DNA of 64,000 nt from Serendipita indica DSM 11827 (taxonomy: Eukaryota; Basidiomycota; Agaricomycetes; Sebacinales; Serendipitaceae), in NCBI GenBank assembly GCA_910890315.1, contig CAJVGD010000022.1:124001-188000 (forward strand). Reading direction: 5' to 3'. Of the stretch, positions 22,862 to 33,929 are shown one piece after another; positions within the stretch are counted from its first letter, which is position 1; each line of letters opens with the position of its first letter. The notes under the pieces are model-generated. The model was not told where the DNA came from. It saw only the letters and a list, made by a program, of their open reading frames with translations, and searched no databases. The translations under genes were made by a program, and so were the position numbers.

Positions 22862-24121
22862 TCAGATGTATGACCTCCACTGGCCAATTTCGAGCTGGGA
22901 CACTGCATATTCATCGAAGGAAAGCCAGTTACAGTCTACGAACGAGATGCCGTGTCGTCGGGCCTGGCTTGCGAGACAAACCAGGTTGCCATTGGCCCCC
23001 ATTCCTGTGATCATGGACACATGAAGGCTTGTCCACGGAGAGTAACATGCTAGAGTCCGTATTCCAGAGGCAGCGCACTCTTCTATAGAGGCATTGAGAT
23101 TCAACAGCACCCTATGCACCAGCCCACATTCGGGGCATCTGCGTTTTGACCCGTTTCCATTGAATTCAGAGCCAATTTGTAGAGTGTGGATGGGATGTCC
23201 TCGAGGTATGGATTCCCAACGGACACTGGGCGACATTTGGAGTATCTCTATCGAAGGACATAGCTCCCAGATTGTCGGAGAGAGTTGCCACCCCTGTGTT
23301 TCCCCGGCGCAGTATAGTGCCCGAAGTTGTTTTCCGATACCTTTGAGCAATGATACCAGGTCTCGGGCGTCAGAGAATATCGAGAGCACGACATGGAGAT
23401 ATCGAAGAGCGGGAGGATTGGTAGGTAGTGGGTGGCCGGCATTGAGGGAGAATTTCAAAGTTGTAAGTTGAGATACAAATGTACCTGTGAGCATAGAAAT
23501 GAGACCACGGTAAGCAAGTCTCCATATAACTGTCGGCTGGATCCCAAGACTGTAAATGTATGCCATCAAGTAATCTGGCGCACCGATTACCGATTGTAGA
23601 TTATAAACTCGATGTCTCTCGAGTAAAAATTTGCCGATCTCCGCCACAAATGGAGAGAATTCGATGATGCGCAGCTTCCACGGGACTGGAACGCCCCTTT
23701 CTGCGCTATATAATGTTTTAAATGTCGTATCGTAGTTTCTACGATGACTAAGACGCATCGCTAAGCGCTTGGGGCCAGAGTTGGCCGGACATCCGCATTC
23801 CGAAACGTAGATGCGAAGTGCGAAGGGTAACGCGTCGATCGGTACATCTCCATGGGTAACGTCAACTGTATCGATAAAACGATGGCTGAAACGCTGGAGA
23901 AAGCTGTTCCAAGACTTACAAACGCGCCGCAGGTTGTTGCGCAGCCGCTCCGACGCCCAGTAGGCGCCTCGGTCAAAGTATTGTAGATGCTTCCACGGAC
24001 CGTAAGTCTCCATCGGGTCTACATCGAAGAACTTGGGGATGCATATGGCCTCTTCAAGAATGATATCACAGAGTTCGGCTGGGAGACGGCGTCCCGAGTA
24101 TGATACGACAGAAAGCGACAT
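22862..24121 (-). CDS. WASER-type F-box-like protein 2
   Basis: Intact single-exon ORF of 419 aa. Order of parts as in its neighbours: LPAELCDIILEEAICIPKFF, then DVDPMETYGP, YWASERLRNNLRRVCKSW, HRFIDTVDV, an LRR-like middle, the CPECGLVH motif near residue 320, ECAASGIRTLACYSPW, and a C-terminal LSFDEYAVSQLE. Probably an SCF-type adaptor. 355 nt separate it from the next gene downstream (21277-22506), enough for its own promoter. Confidence 0.8.
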   Translation of the reverse strand: MSLSVVSYSGRRLPAELCDIILEEAICIPKFFDVDPMETYGPWKHLQYFDRGAYWASERLRNNLRRVCKSWNSFLQRFSHRFIDTVDVTHGDVPIDALPFALRIYVSECGCPANSGPKRLAMRLSHRRNYDTTFKTLYSAERGVPVPWKLRIIEFSPFVAEIGKFLLERHRVYNLQSVIGAPDYLMAYIYSLGIQPTVIWRLAYRGLISMLTGTFVSQLTTLKFSLNAGHPLPTNPPALRYLHVVLSIFSDARDLVSLLKGIGKQLRALYCAGETQGWQLSPTIWELCPSIEILQMSPSVRWESIPRGHPIHTLQIGSEFNGNGSKRRCPECGLVHRVLLNLNASIEECAASGIRTLACYSPWTSLHVSMITGMGANGNLVCLASQARRHGISFVDCNWLSFDEYAVSQLEIGQWRSYI

Positions 24122-24171
24122 TCTAAACTTGGTTGTCAGACTAGCCTAATTCGATGATGTCATCGCACTGT

Positions 24172-26033
24172 TAGTTGACCAACGAGGCAGGGACCAAGCC
24201 ATGGCCGCTCGCCTTATGTCAGACTGACCACTACCAACGTTGTTTTACGAGCTGGAATTGGCCTTCGTCCTTGAACCGGCAAACACGTCCTCCAGAGATA
24301 GTTAAGCTGACACTCACATTGGAGATTGAAAGAGTACGCTTACTAGCCATTCGACGTCACAGAACATGGCTCAGTGTGGCTTTGTATATTACTGAACAGC
24401 CGTCCACACGAAATGTTCCTGACCTTGACAGGGAATTCGGGTCATAAACTCAGCTCCGCTCCGACAAAGTGTATACAGTTTATCCTGCAAATACTATCCA
24501 TAATGCTCAGCTGAGGTCCTTTCTGCGGGTCATTTGACCTATCTCGAGTTGCGAAATAACGTAGTCCTCAAAGGAGACCCAGCTAAAGTCTACGAACCGC
24601 ATTCCCAATCGCCTTGCCTGTCTTGATAGACAGACGATATTCCCTCTGAGGTCAGCCCGGCCCACCATTGGCGTGTGTAGTTTAGACCACGGTCCGAAGC
24701 ACGCTAACGTGCGTATTCCGGATGCCGCATAGTCCTCCATTGGGGCACTCAGCTTCAACATTGCACCATGGACCAGTCCACATTCGGGGCATACCATGTT
24801 TGACTCGTTTTCATCAAATTCGGGGCTGAGTCGTAGAGTGCGGATGGGATGTCCTCGCGGACTTGTACCCAAAAAATACGGGGCGAAAGTTGGAGGATCT
24901 CTATCGATGGACAGAGCTCCCAGATAGTTGGAGAGAGTTGCCGTTCTCGTATTCTCCCTAGACAATAAAACGTCCGAAGTTGTTTACCAATGACCTTCAA
25001 CCAATCCACCACTCTTTCAAATGGAAAGAATGGTGAAAGCATTACGTGAAGGTATCGGAGCGCTGGAAGGTGTGTAGGGAGGGCGTTGATTCCAGCGTAG
25101 AAAGAAAGACTTAGAGTTGTGACCATCGACAGAGCTGAAACGGGAAACACGAAGGTCTCAGGAAGCCGGTACAACGACCACAAGAAGCTCGGCTGGACTT
25201 TTAAGTGGAAAGCGGACGTCATGAATGATGCTGGCACGTTTATAACTGATTTGAGGTTCGAGATTCGATGCATTTCTAGGAGAAAGTCGCCTATTGGTGG
25301 ATAACTTGGCGAAAATTCTACGATGCGCAGCTTCCATGGTGTCAATGCATCATCTTGCGCTGATTCATGGTCCAAAAGTCGGGATAGATGCTTTCTGGAT
25401 GGTTTGGACCCATTCGAACTGTCCTTGCATCGGCAGTTCGAGAAGTAGATACGAAGGGCGCAAGGCAACGCTTCTACTGGTACATTTCCATGAGCGATGT
25501 CTACCGTGTCGATGAAGCGATGATTATATCGTCTGAGAAAGTCGTCCCAAGGGTGGCATACACACCGCAGATTGTTGCGTAGCCGCTCCGATGCCCAGTA
25601 TGCTCCGCGGTCAAAGTATTGTAAATGATATGGTGGGCCACAAGATTCCATTGGGTCCACATCGAGGAATTGAGGGACGTAGATGGCCTCTTCGAGAATA
25701 TTTTGCCAGATTTCGGGTGGAAGATGCATACTCGTGGGTGATATGGCAGAGGACGGCATCTAAAATGTAAACACGTCAGGTTTCCCATTGGATAAGTCCA
25801 ATTATATCAACTCACTGGTGTTCTTTACCTAAAACTGAAGGATGCGGTGGGCGCCAAATCTTCGTTGCCCTGTCGTCGCGACCATTGTCAATGAGACCGA
25901 GTGGCAATAGCAGCTTCATGACTAATGCGTGAAGAATTCATCAATACTCCCGGAGCGGCTGTGTTTACAAGGAAACGTTTTGGCCTCGTTTGATCCAATG
26001 CATTCATCTCTGTACTCATATCTGGCAAGTAGA
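24172..26033. repeat. Tandem duplication unit 1 (partner 26034-27871)
   Basis: A unit of about 1.86 kb containing one F-box-like gene plus both flanks. It begins at 'gaccaacgaggcagggacc' and recurs directly at 26034. Both units share 3' and 5' flanks, including a 'caatactcccggagcggctg' spacer at 25942 and 27781. Ends estimated by eye. Confidence 0.8.
24507..25759 (-). pseudogene. WASER-type F-box-like gene 3, single frameshift
   Basis: Twin of the intact gene at 26336-27598. The first frame (25759 to about 24870) gives LPPEIWQNILEEAIYVPQFL, YWASERLRNNLRCVCHPW, LRR-like body and SIEILQLSPRIFW. The frame then changes and continues as SPRGHPIRTLRL, CPECGLVHG, DYAASGIRTLACFGPW to a stop at 24507. 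Alignment with the twin shows one base missing near 24858-24862. Either a very young pseudogene or a sequencing indel; everything else is conserved over about 420 codons. Confidence 0.75.
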
Positions 26034-27871
26034 CCAACGAGGCAGGGACCAAGCCGTGACCACACGCCTGTCAGACTGACCACTACCAACGTTTTACGAG
26101 CTGGAATTGACCCTCGTCCTTGAACCGGTAAACACGTCCTCTAGAGACAGTTAAGGTGACACTCACATTAGAGATTGAAAGCGTACGCTTACTAGCCATT
26201 CGACTTCACAGAACATGGCTCTGTGTGGCCGTCCCCACGAAATGTTTCTGACCTTGATAGGGAATTCGGGTCATAATCTCAATCGCGCTCGTACACAGTG
26301 AATAAAATTTATCCTGCAAATACAACCCATAATGCTCAACTGGGGTTCTTTCTGCGGGTCATTCGACCTATCTCGAGCTGTGAAACAACGTAGTCCTCAA
26401 AGGAGACCCAGTCAAAGTCAACTAACACTATTCCCAATCGCCTGGCATGTCTTGATAGGCAGACGATATTCCCTCTGAACTGCTCTTGACCCACAATTGG
26501 TGTGTCTAAATTGGACCACGGTCGGAAGCACGTTAAAGTGCGTATTCCAGATCCAGCATAGTCCTTCATTGTGGCACTCAGCCTCCACATCGCACCGTGG
26601 ATTTGTCCACATTCGGGGCATACCAGATTTGAATTATTTATATCAACTTGGGGAATGAGCCGTAAAGTGTGGACGGGGTGTCCTTGCGGCGCTGGCACCC
26701 AAAAAATACTGGGCGGAAGTTGGAGGATCTCTATCGATGGACAGAGTTCCCAGATAGTCGGAGAGAATTGCCGCTCTCGTATTATCCCTATACAATAAAA
26801 CGCTCGAAGTGGTTTACCAATGACCTTCAACCAAGTCACCACTCTTTCAAATCGAAATACTGGTGAAAGCGTTATGATGAGGCATCGGAGCGCGGGAAGG
26901 TGTGTAGGGAGGATGTGGATTTCAGCGTCGAAAGAAAGACACAGTTTTGTAACCATCGATAGAGCTGAAGCAGAGAACGCGAAGCTGTCAGGAAGCCGGT
27001 ACAACGCCCATGAGACCGTTGGCTGGACTTCGGAGTGGGACGCGGATGTCATGAACGACGCTAGCGCGCTTATAAAAGATTTGAGGTTCGAGATTTGGTG
27101 CGTTTCTAGGAGAAAGTTGCCTATGGATGGGTAACTTGGCGAAATTTCTGCGATGCGTAGCTTCCACGGCCTCGACGCACAATTCTCTCCATCTCGTGCT
27201 GGTTCATGATCCAAGAGTCGGGAAAAATGCGTCCTGAAGATTTTCAACCTGTTTGAACTGCCCTTGCAATGGCAGTTCGAGAAGAAGATACGAAGGGCGC
27301 AAGGCAACGCTTCTACCGGTACATATCCATGGACGATGTCTAACGTATCGATGAAGCGATGATTATGTCGTCTGAGAAAGTCGTCCCAAGAGTGGCATAC
27401 ACACCGCAGGTTGTTGCGTAGCCGCTCCGATGCCCAGTATGCCCCGCGATCAAAGTATTGTAAATGATATGATGGGCCACAAGATTCCATTGAGTCCACA
27501 TCGAGGAATTGAGGGACGTAGATGGCCTCTTCGAGAATATTTTGCCAGATTTCGGGTGGGAGATGCATACTCGTGGGTGATACGGCAGAGGACGGCATCT
27601 AAAATGTAAACGTGTCGGATTTCCCATTGAATAAATCCAATTATATCAACTCACTGGTGTTCTTTACCTAAAACTGAAGGATGCGGTGGGCGCCAAATCT
27701 CCGTTGCCCTGTCGTCGCGACCATTGTCAATGAGACCGAGTGGCAATAGCAGCTTCATGACTAATGCGTGAAGAATTCATCAATACTCCCGGAGCGGCTG
27801 TGTTTACAAGGAAACGTTTTGGCCTCGTTTGATCCAATGCATTCATCTCTGCACTTATATCTAGCAAGTAT
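26034..27871. repeat. Tandem duplication unit 2 (partner 24172-26033)
   Basis: Direct repeat of the preceding unit carrying the intact paralog at 26336-27598. Divergence between the coding parts is clear at protein level (roughly one residue in five or six), so the duplication is not among the youngest in the window. Confidence 0.8.
26336..27598 (-). CDS. WASER-type F-box-like protein 4
   Basis: Intact ORF, 420 aa. Starts MPSSAVSPTSMHLPPEIWQN; YWASERLRNNLRCVCHSW near residue 55; HRFIDTLDIVHG; LRR-like segments; SIEILQLPPSIFWVP; CPECGQIHGAM near residue 320; YAGSGIRTLTCFRPW; WVSFEDYVVSQLEIGRM at the end. Presumed SCF substrate adaptor of unknown target. Nearest relative is the frameshifted copy immediately downstream on the same strand. 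Confidence 0.8.
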   Translation of the reverse strand: MPSSAVSPTSMHLPPEIWQNILEEAIYVPQFLDVDSMESCGPSYHLQYFDRGAYWASERLRNNLRCVCHSWDDFLRRHNHRFIDTLDIVHGYVPVEALPCALRIFFSNCHCKGSSNRLKIFRTHFSRLLDHEPARDGENCASRPWKLRIAEISPSYPSIGNFLLETHQISNLKSFISALASFMTSASHSEVQPTVSWALYRLPDSFAFSASALSMVTKLCLSFDAEIHILPTHLPALRCLIITLSPVFRFERVVTWLKVIGKPLRAFYCIGIIRERQFSPTIWELCPSIEILQLPPSIFWVPAPQGHPVHTLRLIPQVDINNSNLVCPECGQIHGAMWRLSATMKDYAGSGIRTLTCFRPWSNLDTPIVGQEQFRGNIVCLSRHARRLGIVLVDFDWVSFEDYVVSQLEIGRMTRRKNPS

Positions 27872-27920
27872 ACAGCATAGTGTGAGCACTATCCAAGTAC
27901 GTTCATCTTGGCTAAGTTCT

Positions 27921-29180
27921 CTAAATCGGTTGACCCATCTCGAGCTGCGACACGACGTAATCCTCAAAGGAGATCCAATCACGGTCAACGAAACGAATAC
28001 CATGTCGCTGTGCCTGTCTTTTCAGACAGAAAAGATTCCCTATGTATCCAGTGTACCCCATCCAGCCAGACGAGGCACGGGCCGTCGGCCACGGTCCAGA
28101 ACATGCTATAGTGTGTATCCCAGATGCAGCATACTCGCCCATCGAGGCACTGAGTTGCAAGATTACGGCGTGTATTCGTCCGCATTCGTCGCACACGCGC
28201 TTTCGCAAGTTATCTTGTTGGGGCTCAAGTTGTAAAGTATGAATTGGATGCCCACGCGGTGGAGGTGTCCAAAAAACACTGGAAGAAAGTTGGAGAACCT
28301 CTATCGATGGACAGACCTCCCAGATTCTCTGAGAGAACCGCTCTGATAGGTCCCCTTCACAGAAAAGTGCCGTAAGTTGATATCCGATGACCTTTAACCA
28401 CGCTACCAGCCTTGCGACACGACCGGGAAACGGGAGACTGACGAAGAGGTATCGGAGACTGGGTAAATGCAGAGGAAGTGGGCAGGTTTTGGCATCCAAA
28501 GTGAGCCTTAGAGTAGTGAGCATTGAGAAAAATGTGGTAGAGCGTGCAACGGTCTCAGGAAGATCGACCATAGAACTCCATATGACCGTCGGCTGGGCTT
28601 GTAGATTGGATGCCGATATCAAGGACGACGGTGTCGGGTAGATAATTGATTTGAGATTTGAGATTCGATACCTCTCCCATAGGAAATCGCTTATTGTCGA
28701 TCGAACTGGCGAGAATTCAATGATGCGCAGCTTCCATGGTGTTAGGGTAGCATTAGCACCATTATTCGGTATCTTGAGTATTGGGTCGTAGTTCAGGAGT
28801 CGACAAAGGCACATACTAGACGGCGTAGGCGAATGGGGCTCATCCTTGCAACGGCCTACTGAAAGGTAGATGCGGAGGGCGGAAGGCAACGCTTCTGTTG
28901 GTATGACTCCGTTTATGACATCGGCTATATCAACGAAACGGTGATCAAACCTCTTGAGGAAGACGTTCCAATCTTGGCAAACACGCCGCAACCTGTTGCG
29001 CAAGCGTTCGGACGCCCAATACTCAAGCCGGTCAGAGCGTAGCAGGTCATAGATTGGTCCATATGTCTCCATTGGGTCTGTATCAAAGAATTTGGGCACA
29101 AAGATGGCCCTTTCGAGGATATTTTGCCAGAGCTCGGCTGGGAGACGCATGCTGGGATGATATGAGAGTGAAGAGAGCAC
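27921..29180 (-). CDS. WASER-type F-box-like protein 5
   Basis: Intact ORF, 419 aa, start MLSSLSYHPSMRLPAELWQN. Contains FFDTDPMETYGPIYD, YWASERLRNRLRRVCQDW, HRFVDIADVING, LRR-like middle, and CDECGRIHAVI near residue 318, followed by EYAASGIHTIACSGPW and WISFEDYVVSQLEMG. It lies head-to-head with the plus-strand F-box-like gene at 29424; the 240 nt between them must hold both promoters. Confidence 0.8.
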   Translation of the reverse strand: MLSSLSYHPSMRLPAELWQNILERAIFVPKFFDTDPMETYGPIYDLLRSDRLEYWASERLRNRLRRVCQDWNVFLKRFDHRFVDIADVINGVIPTEALPSALRIYLSVGRCKDEPHSPTPSSMCLCRLLNYDPILKIPNNGANATLTPWKLRIIEFSPVRSTISDFLWERYRISNLKSIIYPTPSSLISASNLQAQPTVIWSSMVDLPETVARSTTFFSMLTTLRLTLDAKTCPLPLHLPSLRYLFVSLPFPGRVARLVAWLKVIGYQLTALFCEGDLSERFSQRIWEVCPSIEVLQLSSSVFWTPPPRGHPIHTLQLEPQQDNLRKRVCDECGRIHAVILQLSASMGEYAASGIHTIACSGPWPTARASSGWMGYTGYIGNLFCLKRQAQRHGIRFVDRDWISFEDYVVSQLEMGQPI

Positions 29181-29423
29181 CTAAGAGTCTATTAGTACCA
29201 TCAAGTCCGTCCACTACGACGATCTTAACGAACTGGCGTTCTTCTGCAAGATCGACTATTGAGGCGGGGACCAAGTGTTGTTTTTGTGTAACATTGAAAA
29301 TGAGCAGAGATGATTCGCACCGACTTGCCTTTATCAGCATGGATCTATCCGGCAGCTGCGTTTCTGTGTAACTAACAGGCGCCGACCGCTATCTTCGTCC
29401 CGGCGACGACTTTGGGTTCAGCA

Positions 29424-30800
29424 ATGGCTACGTTAACACAGAAGAATGCTACCTCTCGAACTCCTGTAGAGATATGGCTCGTTATTTTCCGCTTCTACCT
29501 TGGGCCATCTCAATCGGATTCCAACTACAACACAATCGGCAGCTATGCGCGGGTCTTTAGAGCGAGCATTATCTCTGCTCTTCGTGAATTTTCACTCGCT
29601 GAGAGGAAAAGATTGAAGCTGCGTCTCGTATGTCGCGCCTGGCGGAGAGTTGCAGATATACTAGAGGAGAGACTCGTCGTCAGCTGTCTTGACGGGAACG
29701 ATTGGCCTCAAAGCCACCGAACAGATTCAGCAAGTTGCGTCTATTACGTGCCTTCAGATTATCTTCGGCATGTTGCGCATATCGCACGCTGGAGAGCTCG
29801 TTATCAGTTGCCATTTGCCATGAATAGTACCCTCATTCGATTCGGGGTTAATGCTTCGACAGCACGGGTCCTTCATATAAGCGGTATGAGCGTCGAGATC
29901 CCGGATGAAAGGGGGAACAAGTCGATAGCGGCTAGCCCGACCGTCGAAGTCCTTGATTGGGCTATTTGTCACCGTACCGAGGCAGTTCATGGACTAGCCC
30001 ATCCAGCATTCTGTCGCCTTGTGGCACTCAAACTCACCATCGACTTTCCATTCCCGCGACTCGCTGCAACTAAACACTTTCAGCTTCCTCGCCTCCGTTA
30101 TCTTTACCTCACAATTGACAAAAGTTATGTCCAGTCATCACATGGAGGCTCCTTTTCATCTTGGAGGTTTCCAATGCTCGTGATGTTCCAATTGTGGGCC
30201 AAGTCGGCCTCGTGGCCGTTGTGGGAAGAAACTCAAGACTTTCTTCGTGCTCATGCCCAAACCCTTGAAGAAATTTCGACGACCGGTCTTCGTCGACTCT
30301 CACGCAATGAGAATAGCACCAATTTTGCTCCTCTGCGCAAATTGTGGTCCGAGTTTCATGCCATTCGTCTATATGGCTTTTCTAACTTGCATGAATTTGC
30401 CGATGCCTTGCCGTCTATACCGGACATTTGGCTCAACAAGTCAATAAAATCATCATCGAGGTCGAGAAAGGTACGTATCTCACGGTTGAAGAATAGATCT
30501 GATCACCTTTAGTTCCGTGTCATTCTCGGAAATGCGGGTTTGCTTGCTGACTCAGCCCCAGTGGTCACAGCTCGTCTAAAGGAGTATTGTCAGACCATAA
30601 GTTGCATCGACGTGGTGCTGGAGACTACTTGGGGAAGTATTATGCACCCCCCCGACAAGACCTCTCACTACTGGCTGCAATGTGTCGGTGTATTTTTCAG
30701 AGTTATTGACGACGTTGACCTCAAGGTATCGGATCTAAACGGGGAGTACTCTACCTGTCCAACAGCCATGAAAATCCGATCTGCCATTGAGCGTATTTAG
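29424..30800 (+). CDS. F-box-like protein, LGPS subfamily (member 1)
   Basis: Two exons, 29424-30470 and 30513-30800, 444 aa; ATG 29424 (MATLTQKNATSRTPVEIW). The F-box-like start [20 protein letters not shown] is followed by LRLVCRAWRRVADILEERLV, then LRR-like segments with FPFPRLAATKHFQLPRLRYL and WRFPMLVMFQLWA. Exon 2 carries the conserved C-terminal element of the subfamily (DLKVSDLNGEYSTCPTAM, a D.nG..s...A pattern). Gene at 51097-52479 is its closest relative (same intron position). Presumed SCF adaptor; target unknown. Confidence 0.78.
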
Positions 30801-31020
30801 TGACTAGGGCCTCAAGAAAGTAGCTATGATTTCGTATTTACACTGTGATTCTAGTAAATGTATTTGACTCATAGTTCGGACGAACATCTCGGACGTTAAC
30901 GTTTTAAGTCTACTTGGGACGTCCATCGTACTACTAACTGTATCGAAAAATTTGTATGATTTTGCACGTAAAGTCCACTGGTTGAAAGTGGTCTGTATAT
31001 TTCATCCCTCCACTCGTACA

Positions 31021-32343
31021 ATGGGCAATATACTGAGCACTTTTTCCGCCACGTGTGCCATAGCTAAGATTCCAGTAGAGATATGGATCTCTATTTTCAG
31101 ACTCGTTCTCGGCCCCTCCTTGTCTGATCCGTATCAATCGTCGCTCCAAGCATACACCATCGCACTCTTTACGGCGTTTCGAACATTTGAGTTATACAAG
31201 AGTAGAGAGCAGAGAAGAGGTCGACTTAGGAGAGTTTGTCGATATTGGAAGAACATTGCCGATGCGCTGGACGATCGTCTCGTCGTCATCTGTCCTGACG
31301 GCTTTACCTGGCCAAGGGGCCAGGATCCAAAGGGCGCAAAGCGGGTGTTTTACTTCTGGGTATCCAATAATCCGTCCTGTCTTGTTGATGCAGACCGGAT
31401 GAAGACTGCCAACTGGCAACCAAAAGAACGGGGAGTGGCGACATATCAATTTCCCTCTCCTATCGACCCAACGGCATACATAGCACCTGCTATGGATATC
31501 ATTAACTGCTTACTGGACATCCCGGAAGACGCGCCACTGTCCATTTGTTCCAAAACATCGCCCAAGTCGCTCTACTACCAGTACTACGGCAATCATGAAA
31601 ACCCTCTACGTGGACTTTGGCACCCGTTATTTCGACATCTTACCGCCCTCCATCTTCGTGTAGACTTTCCGTTTTATTGGACCTATCCTCTCGATCACCT
31701 AACCCTCCCCGAACTGCGCTATCTCTACCTCGACATATGTCTGCGATTATCATCTCTGCCTCACGATCATGTAGGAACGTCAGTACTTACTTGGAGATTT
31801 CCAAAACTTCAAATCCTCGGACTTTGTCCAAGGTTGGAATACCGGGTTATAGAGCGTGAAATCTCGGTACTACTTGCCGCTCATGCAGGTACCCTGGAGG
31901 AGCTCGAGCTTTTCCAGACGACGAAAGGTGACGTGACAGAGGCAGTCGAATGGAGCAAATTCACAGTGCTGAAGAGACTGCATATTTCAAGCCTTCATTT
32001 AGTCCATCGTATTATCCCAGCTTTGCTGGGCAACTGCACCGGTTCGGACCCCTCTTCATCCGAATCTCTGCTAGAGGTTCACTTCGCCGAGGCGTGGCTC
32101 AGGCGTCAGGAATTCCTTGAATTAGAACTTGCCCTTCAGCACTATCCGCACGCTTTTGCGCGAGTGAAGTTTTGTTTGGATGTGACGTGGAACGAATTGG
32201 CAGATACAATCAGAGGAAGCACAGAAGGCAGGGATTGTATCCTCTCTCCATCACTGCGAATGGAGAGTCTCAATGTGGTCGACATAGAAGGCCAGGCTTT
32301 GGATAGTCCAGCAGGGCTCCGTGCTCTACAAGTGGCCAGATAG
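31021..32343 (+). CDS. F-box-like protein, LGPS subfamily (member 2)
   Basis: Single-exon ORF of 440 aa from ATG 31021 (MGNILSTFSATCAIAKIPVE); an in-frame upstream ATG at 30952 would add 23 residues not seen in the paralog and is disfavoured. F-box-like KIPVEIWISIFRLVLGPSLS, LRRVCRYWKNIADALDDRLV, WPRGQDPKGAKRVFYFW, LRR-like blocks (LTLPELRYLYLDICLRL, TWRFPKLQILGL) and the C-terminal VVDIEGQALDSPAGLRAL. Closely related to the next gene, with the same layout, indicating tandem duplication. Confidence 0.8.
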   Translation: MGNILSTFSATCAIAKIPVEIWISIFRLVLGPSLSDPYQSSLQAYTIALFTAFRTFELYKSREQRRGRLRRVCRYWKNIADALDDRLVVICPDGFTWPRGQDPKGAKRVFYFWVSNNPSCLVDADRMKTANWQPKERGVATYQFPSPIDPTAYIAPAMDIINCLLDIPEDAPLSICSKTSPKSLYYQYYGNHENPLRGLWHPLFRHLTALHLRVDFPFYWTYPLDHLTLPELRYLYLDICLRLSSLPHDHVGTSVLTWRFPKLQILGLCPRLEYRVIEREISVLLAAHAGTLEELELFQTTKGDVTEAVEWSKFTVLKRLHISSLHLVHRIIPALLGNCTGSDPSSSESLLEVHFAEAWLRRQEFLELELALQHYPHAFARVKFCLDVTWNELADTIRGSTEGRDCILSPSLRMESLNVVDIEGQALDSPAGLRALQVAR

Positions 32344-32588
32344 GGAGGCAGAAGTGTAGAATATGAATATATAGGATCAAGGTACCATGAAACTCAATTT
32401 ATCTCGAATTCGCAGGATAGTGAGCCAGCATCAACTCGCTCTGCGCTTATCTCCTTGCTAATACAGGAGAAGCACTTGTTCTACTCTATTTCCAGTATAT
32501 TATACATACGAGTCGACCCCTCTGTAAGACTGATATACACCTCTGGTCTACGGGGTCGAGGTGGTGAAATCCTCCAAGGTTGGCCGCG

Positions 32589-33929
32589 ATGGGGAACACG
32601 GTCGCTCCTCTCTCTGTCGAGAGAGCCGATTCAAAACTTCCCGTAGAGATATGGTACAAGATTTTTCAACTCGTTCTTGGCCCTTCTCTATCAGACCCAT
32701 ATCAACCCTCACTCGTGGCCTACAAGGACGCCCTATTCTCATCAACCCGTTACACATTCCAGCGTCATCGAGATAGAGAGAAGCTGAGAGCTCCTCTCCG
32801 AAGGGTATGTCGGTACTGGAAGAGCATAGCAGATGCACTGGACGACCAGTTTGTCGTTGTATGGCCCGATGGCATAACCTGGCCACCAGGTCGAAAGCCA
32901 AATGAGGCCAAGAGAATATACTACTTTTGGAGAGGTGGCGATTCGGCATGCGTGGTCGATATCCAGCGAGCAAAGACACGCGGCAGGAAATTCAACATGG
33001 ATGTAAAGCCCTCGCATATGTATCCCGCTCCAGTCAATCCCGAGCTATACATTGCGCCTGTTATGAGTGTAACGGACTGTTTACTGGACACGACCAATAT
33101 TCCGCTCGCATCCATCCCTCCAGAGAAGTTACCCAGGTCCCTCCTATATCGGTATCGTGGCCAGCATACCAAGTCTCTGTGCGCACTTTGGAATCCACTT
33201 TTCGTACATCTTACTGCTCTCCATCTGCAAGTAGAATTTCCTTTCGACTGGACACATCCTCTCTCTCATCTCATGCTTCCTAATCTACGTTATTTCCATC
33301 TCGACTTACTGACACGGGCATCGCCTCTGTCTAAACAGGTGGTAGAAGCATCGGTGCTCACCTGGAGATTCCCAAAATTACAGATGTTTGGGGTCTCCGG
33401 AACGCTGGAGAATCCAAAGCTAAACGCTGAAATTGCAGCACTATTATTTTCTCATGCAGCCACCGTCGAAGAGGTCGAACTCCGTCATTTTTTTATAATA
33501 GACGAAGTAGCGCGTGCGGTCGAGTGGAAGAGGTTTACGATGCTGAAGAAACTCCACCTCCTAAATCTCGGCACAATTCATCATCTTATCCCCGCGTTGT
33601 ATGGCGACTCTAGCGCTGCATCGTCCAGACCTTTGGTGATACACTTCGCTGCCGCCTGGATCGGGAATGAAGTCGTTGGCATGTTCAACCATGCTATTCG
33701 ATCCCACTTACATGCGTTTGCTCAAGTGACGTTCTTGCTAGACGAGTTTGCCTGGGACGATATCACACGCGCATTTAGTTGGCACCGAGCAGGACGAATG
33801 ACATGTCTCCTTTCTCCTTCATTGGAAACGGCGAGTCTTGCTATATTTGACAAGAATGGTGAACCTTTGGACAGTCCGGCCGCTCTTCGTTGCCGGCAGG
33901 CGTTGATAAAGGTAGAGGCAGGTCTATAG
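32589..33929 (+). CDS. F-box-like protein, LGPS subfamily (member 3)
   Basis: Single exon, 446 aa; ATG 32589 (MGNTVAPLSVERADSKLPVE) matches the start of member 2. Contains KLPVEIWYKIFQLVLGPSLS, LRRVCRYWKSIADALDDQFV, WPPGRKPNEAKRIYYFW, YIAPVMSVTDCLLD, LRR-like stretches, TWRFPKLQMFGVSG and the end element DKNGEPLDSPAALRCRQ. Tandem paralog of 31021-32343. Role presumed as an SCF substrate adaptor. Confidence 0.8.
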   Translation: MGNTVAPLSVERADSKLPVEIWYKIFQLVLGPSLSDPYQPSLVAYKDALFSSTRYTFQRHRDREKLRAPLRRVCRYWKSIADALDDQFVVVWPDGITWPPGRKPNEAKRIYYFWRGGDSACVVDIQRAKTRGRKFNMDVKPSHMYPAPVNPELYIAPVMSVTDCLLDTTNIPLASIPPEKLPRSLLYRYRGQHTKSLCALWNPLFVHLTALHLQVEFPFDWTHPLSHLMLPNLRYFHLDLLTRASPLSKQVVEASVLTWRFPKLQMFGVSGTLENPKLNAEIAALLFSHAATVEEVELRHFFIIDEVARAVEWKRFTMLKKLHLLNLGTIHHLIPALYGDSSAASSRPLVIHFAAAWIGNEVVGMFNHAIRSHLHAFAQVTFLLDEFAWDDITRAFSWHRAGRMTCLLSPSLETASLAIFDKNGEPLDSPAALRCRQALIKVEAGL

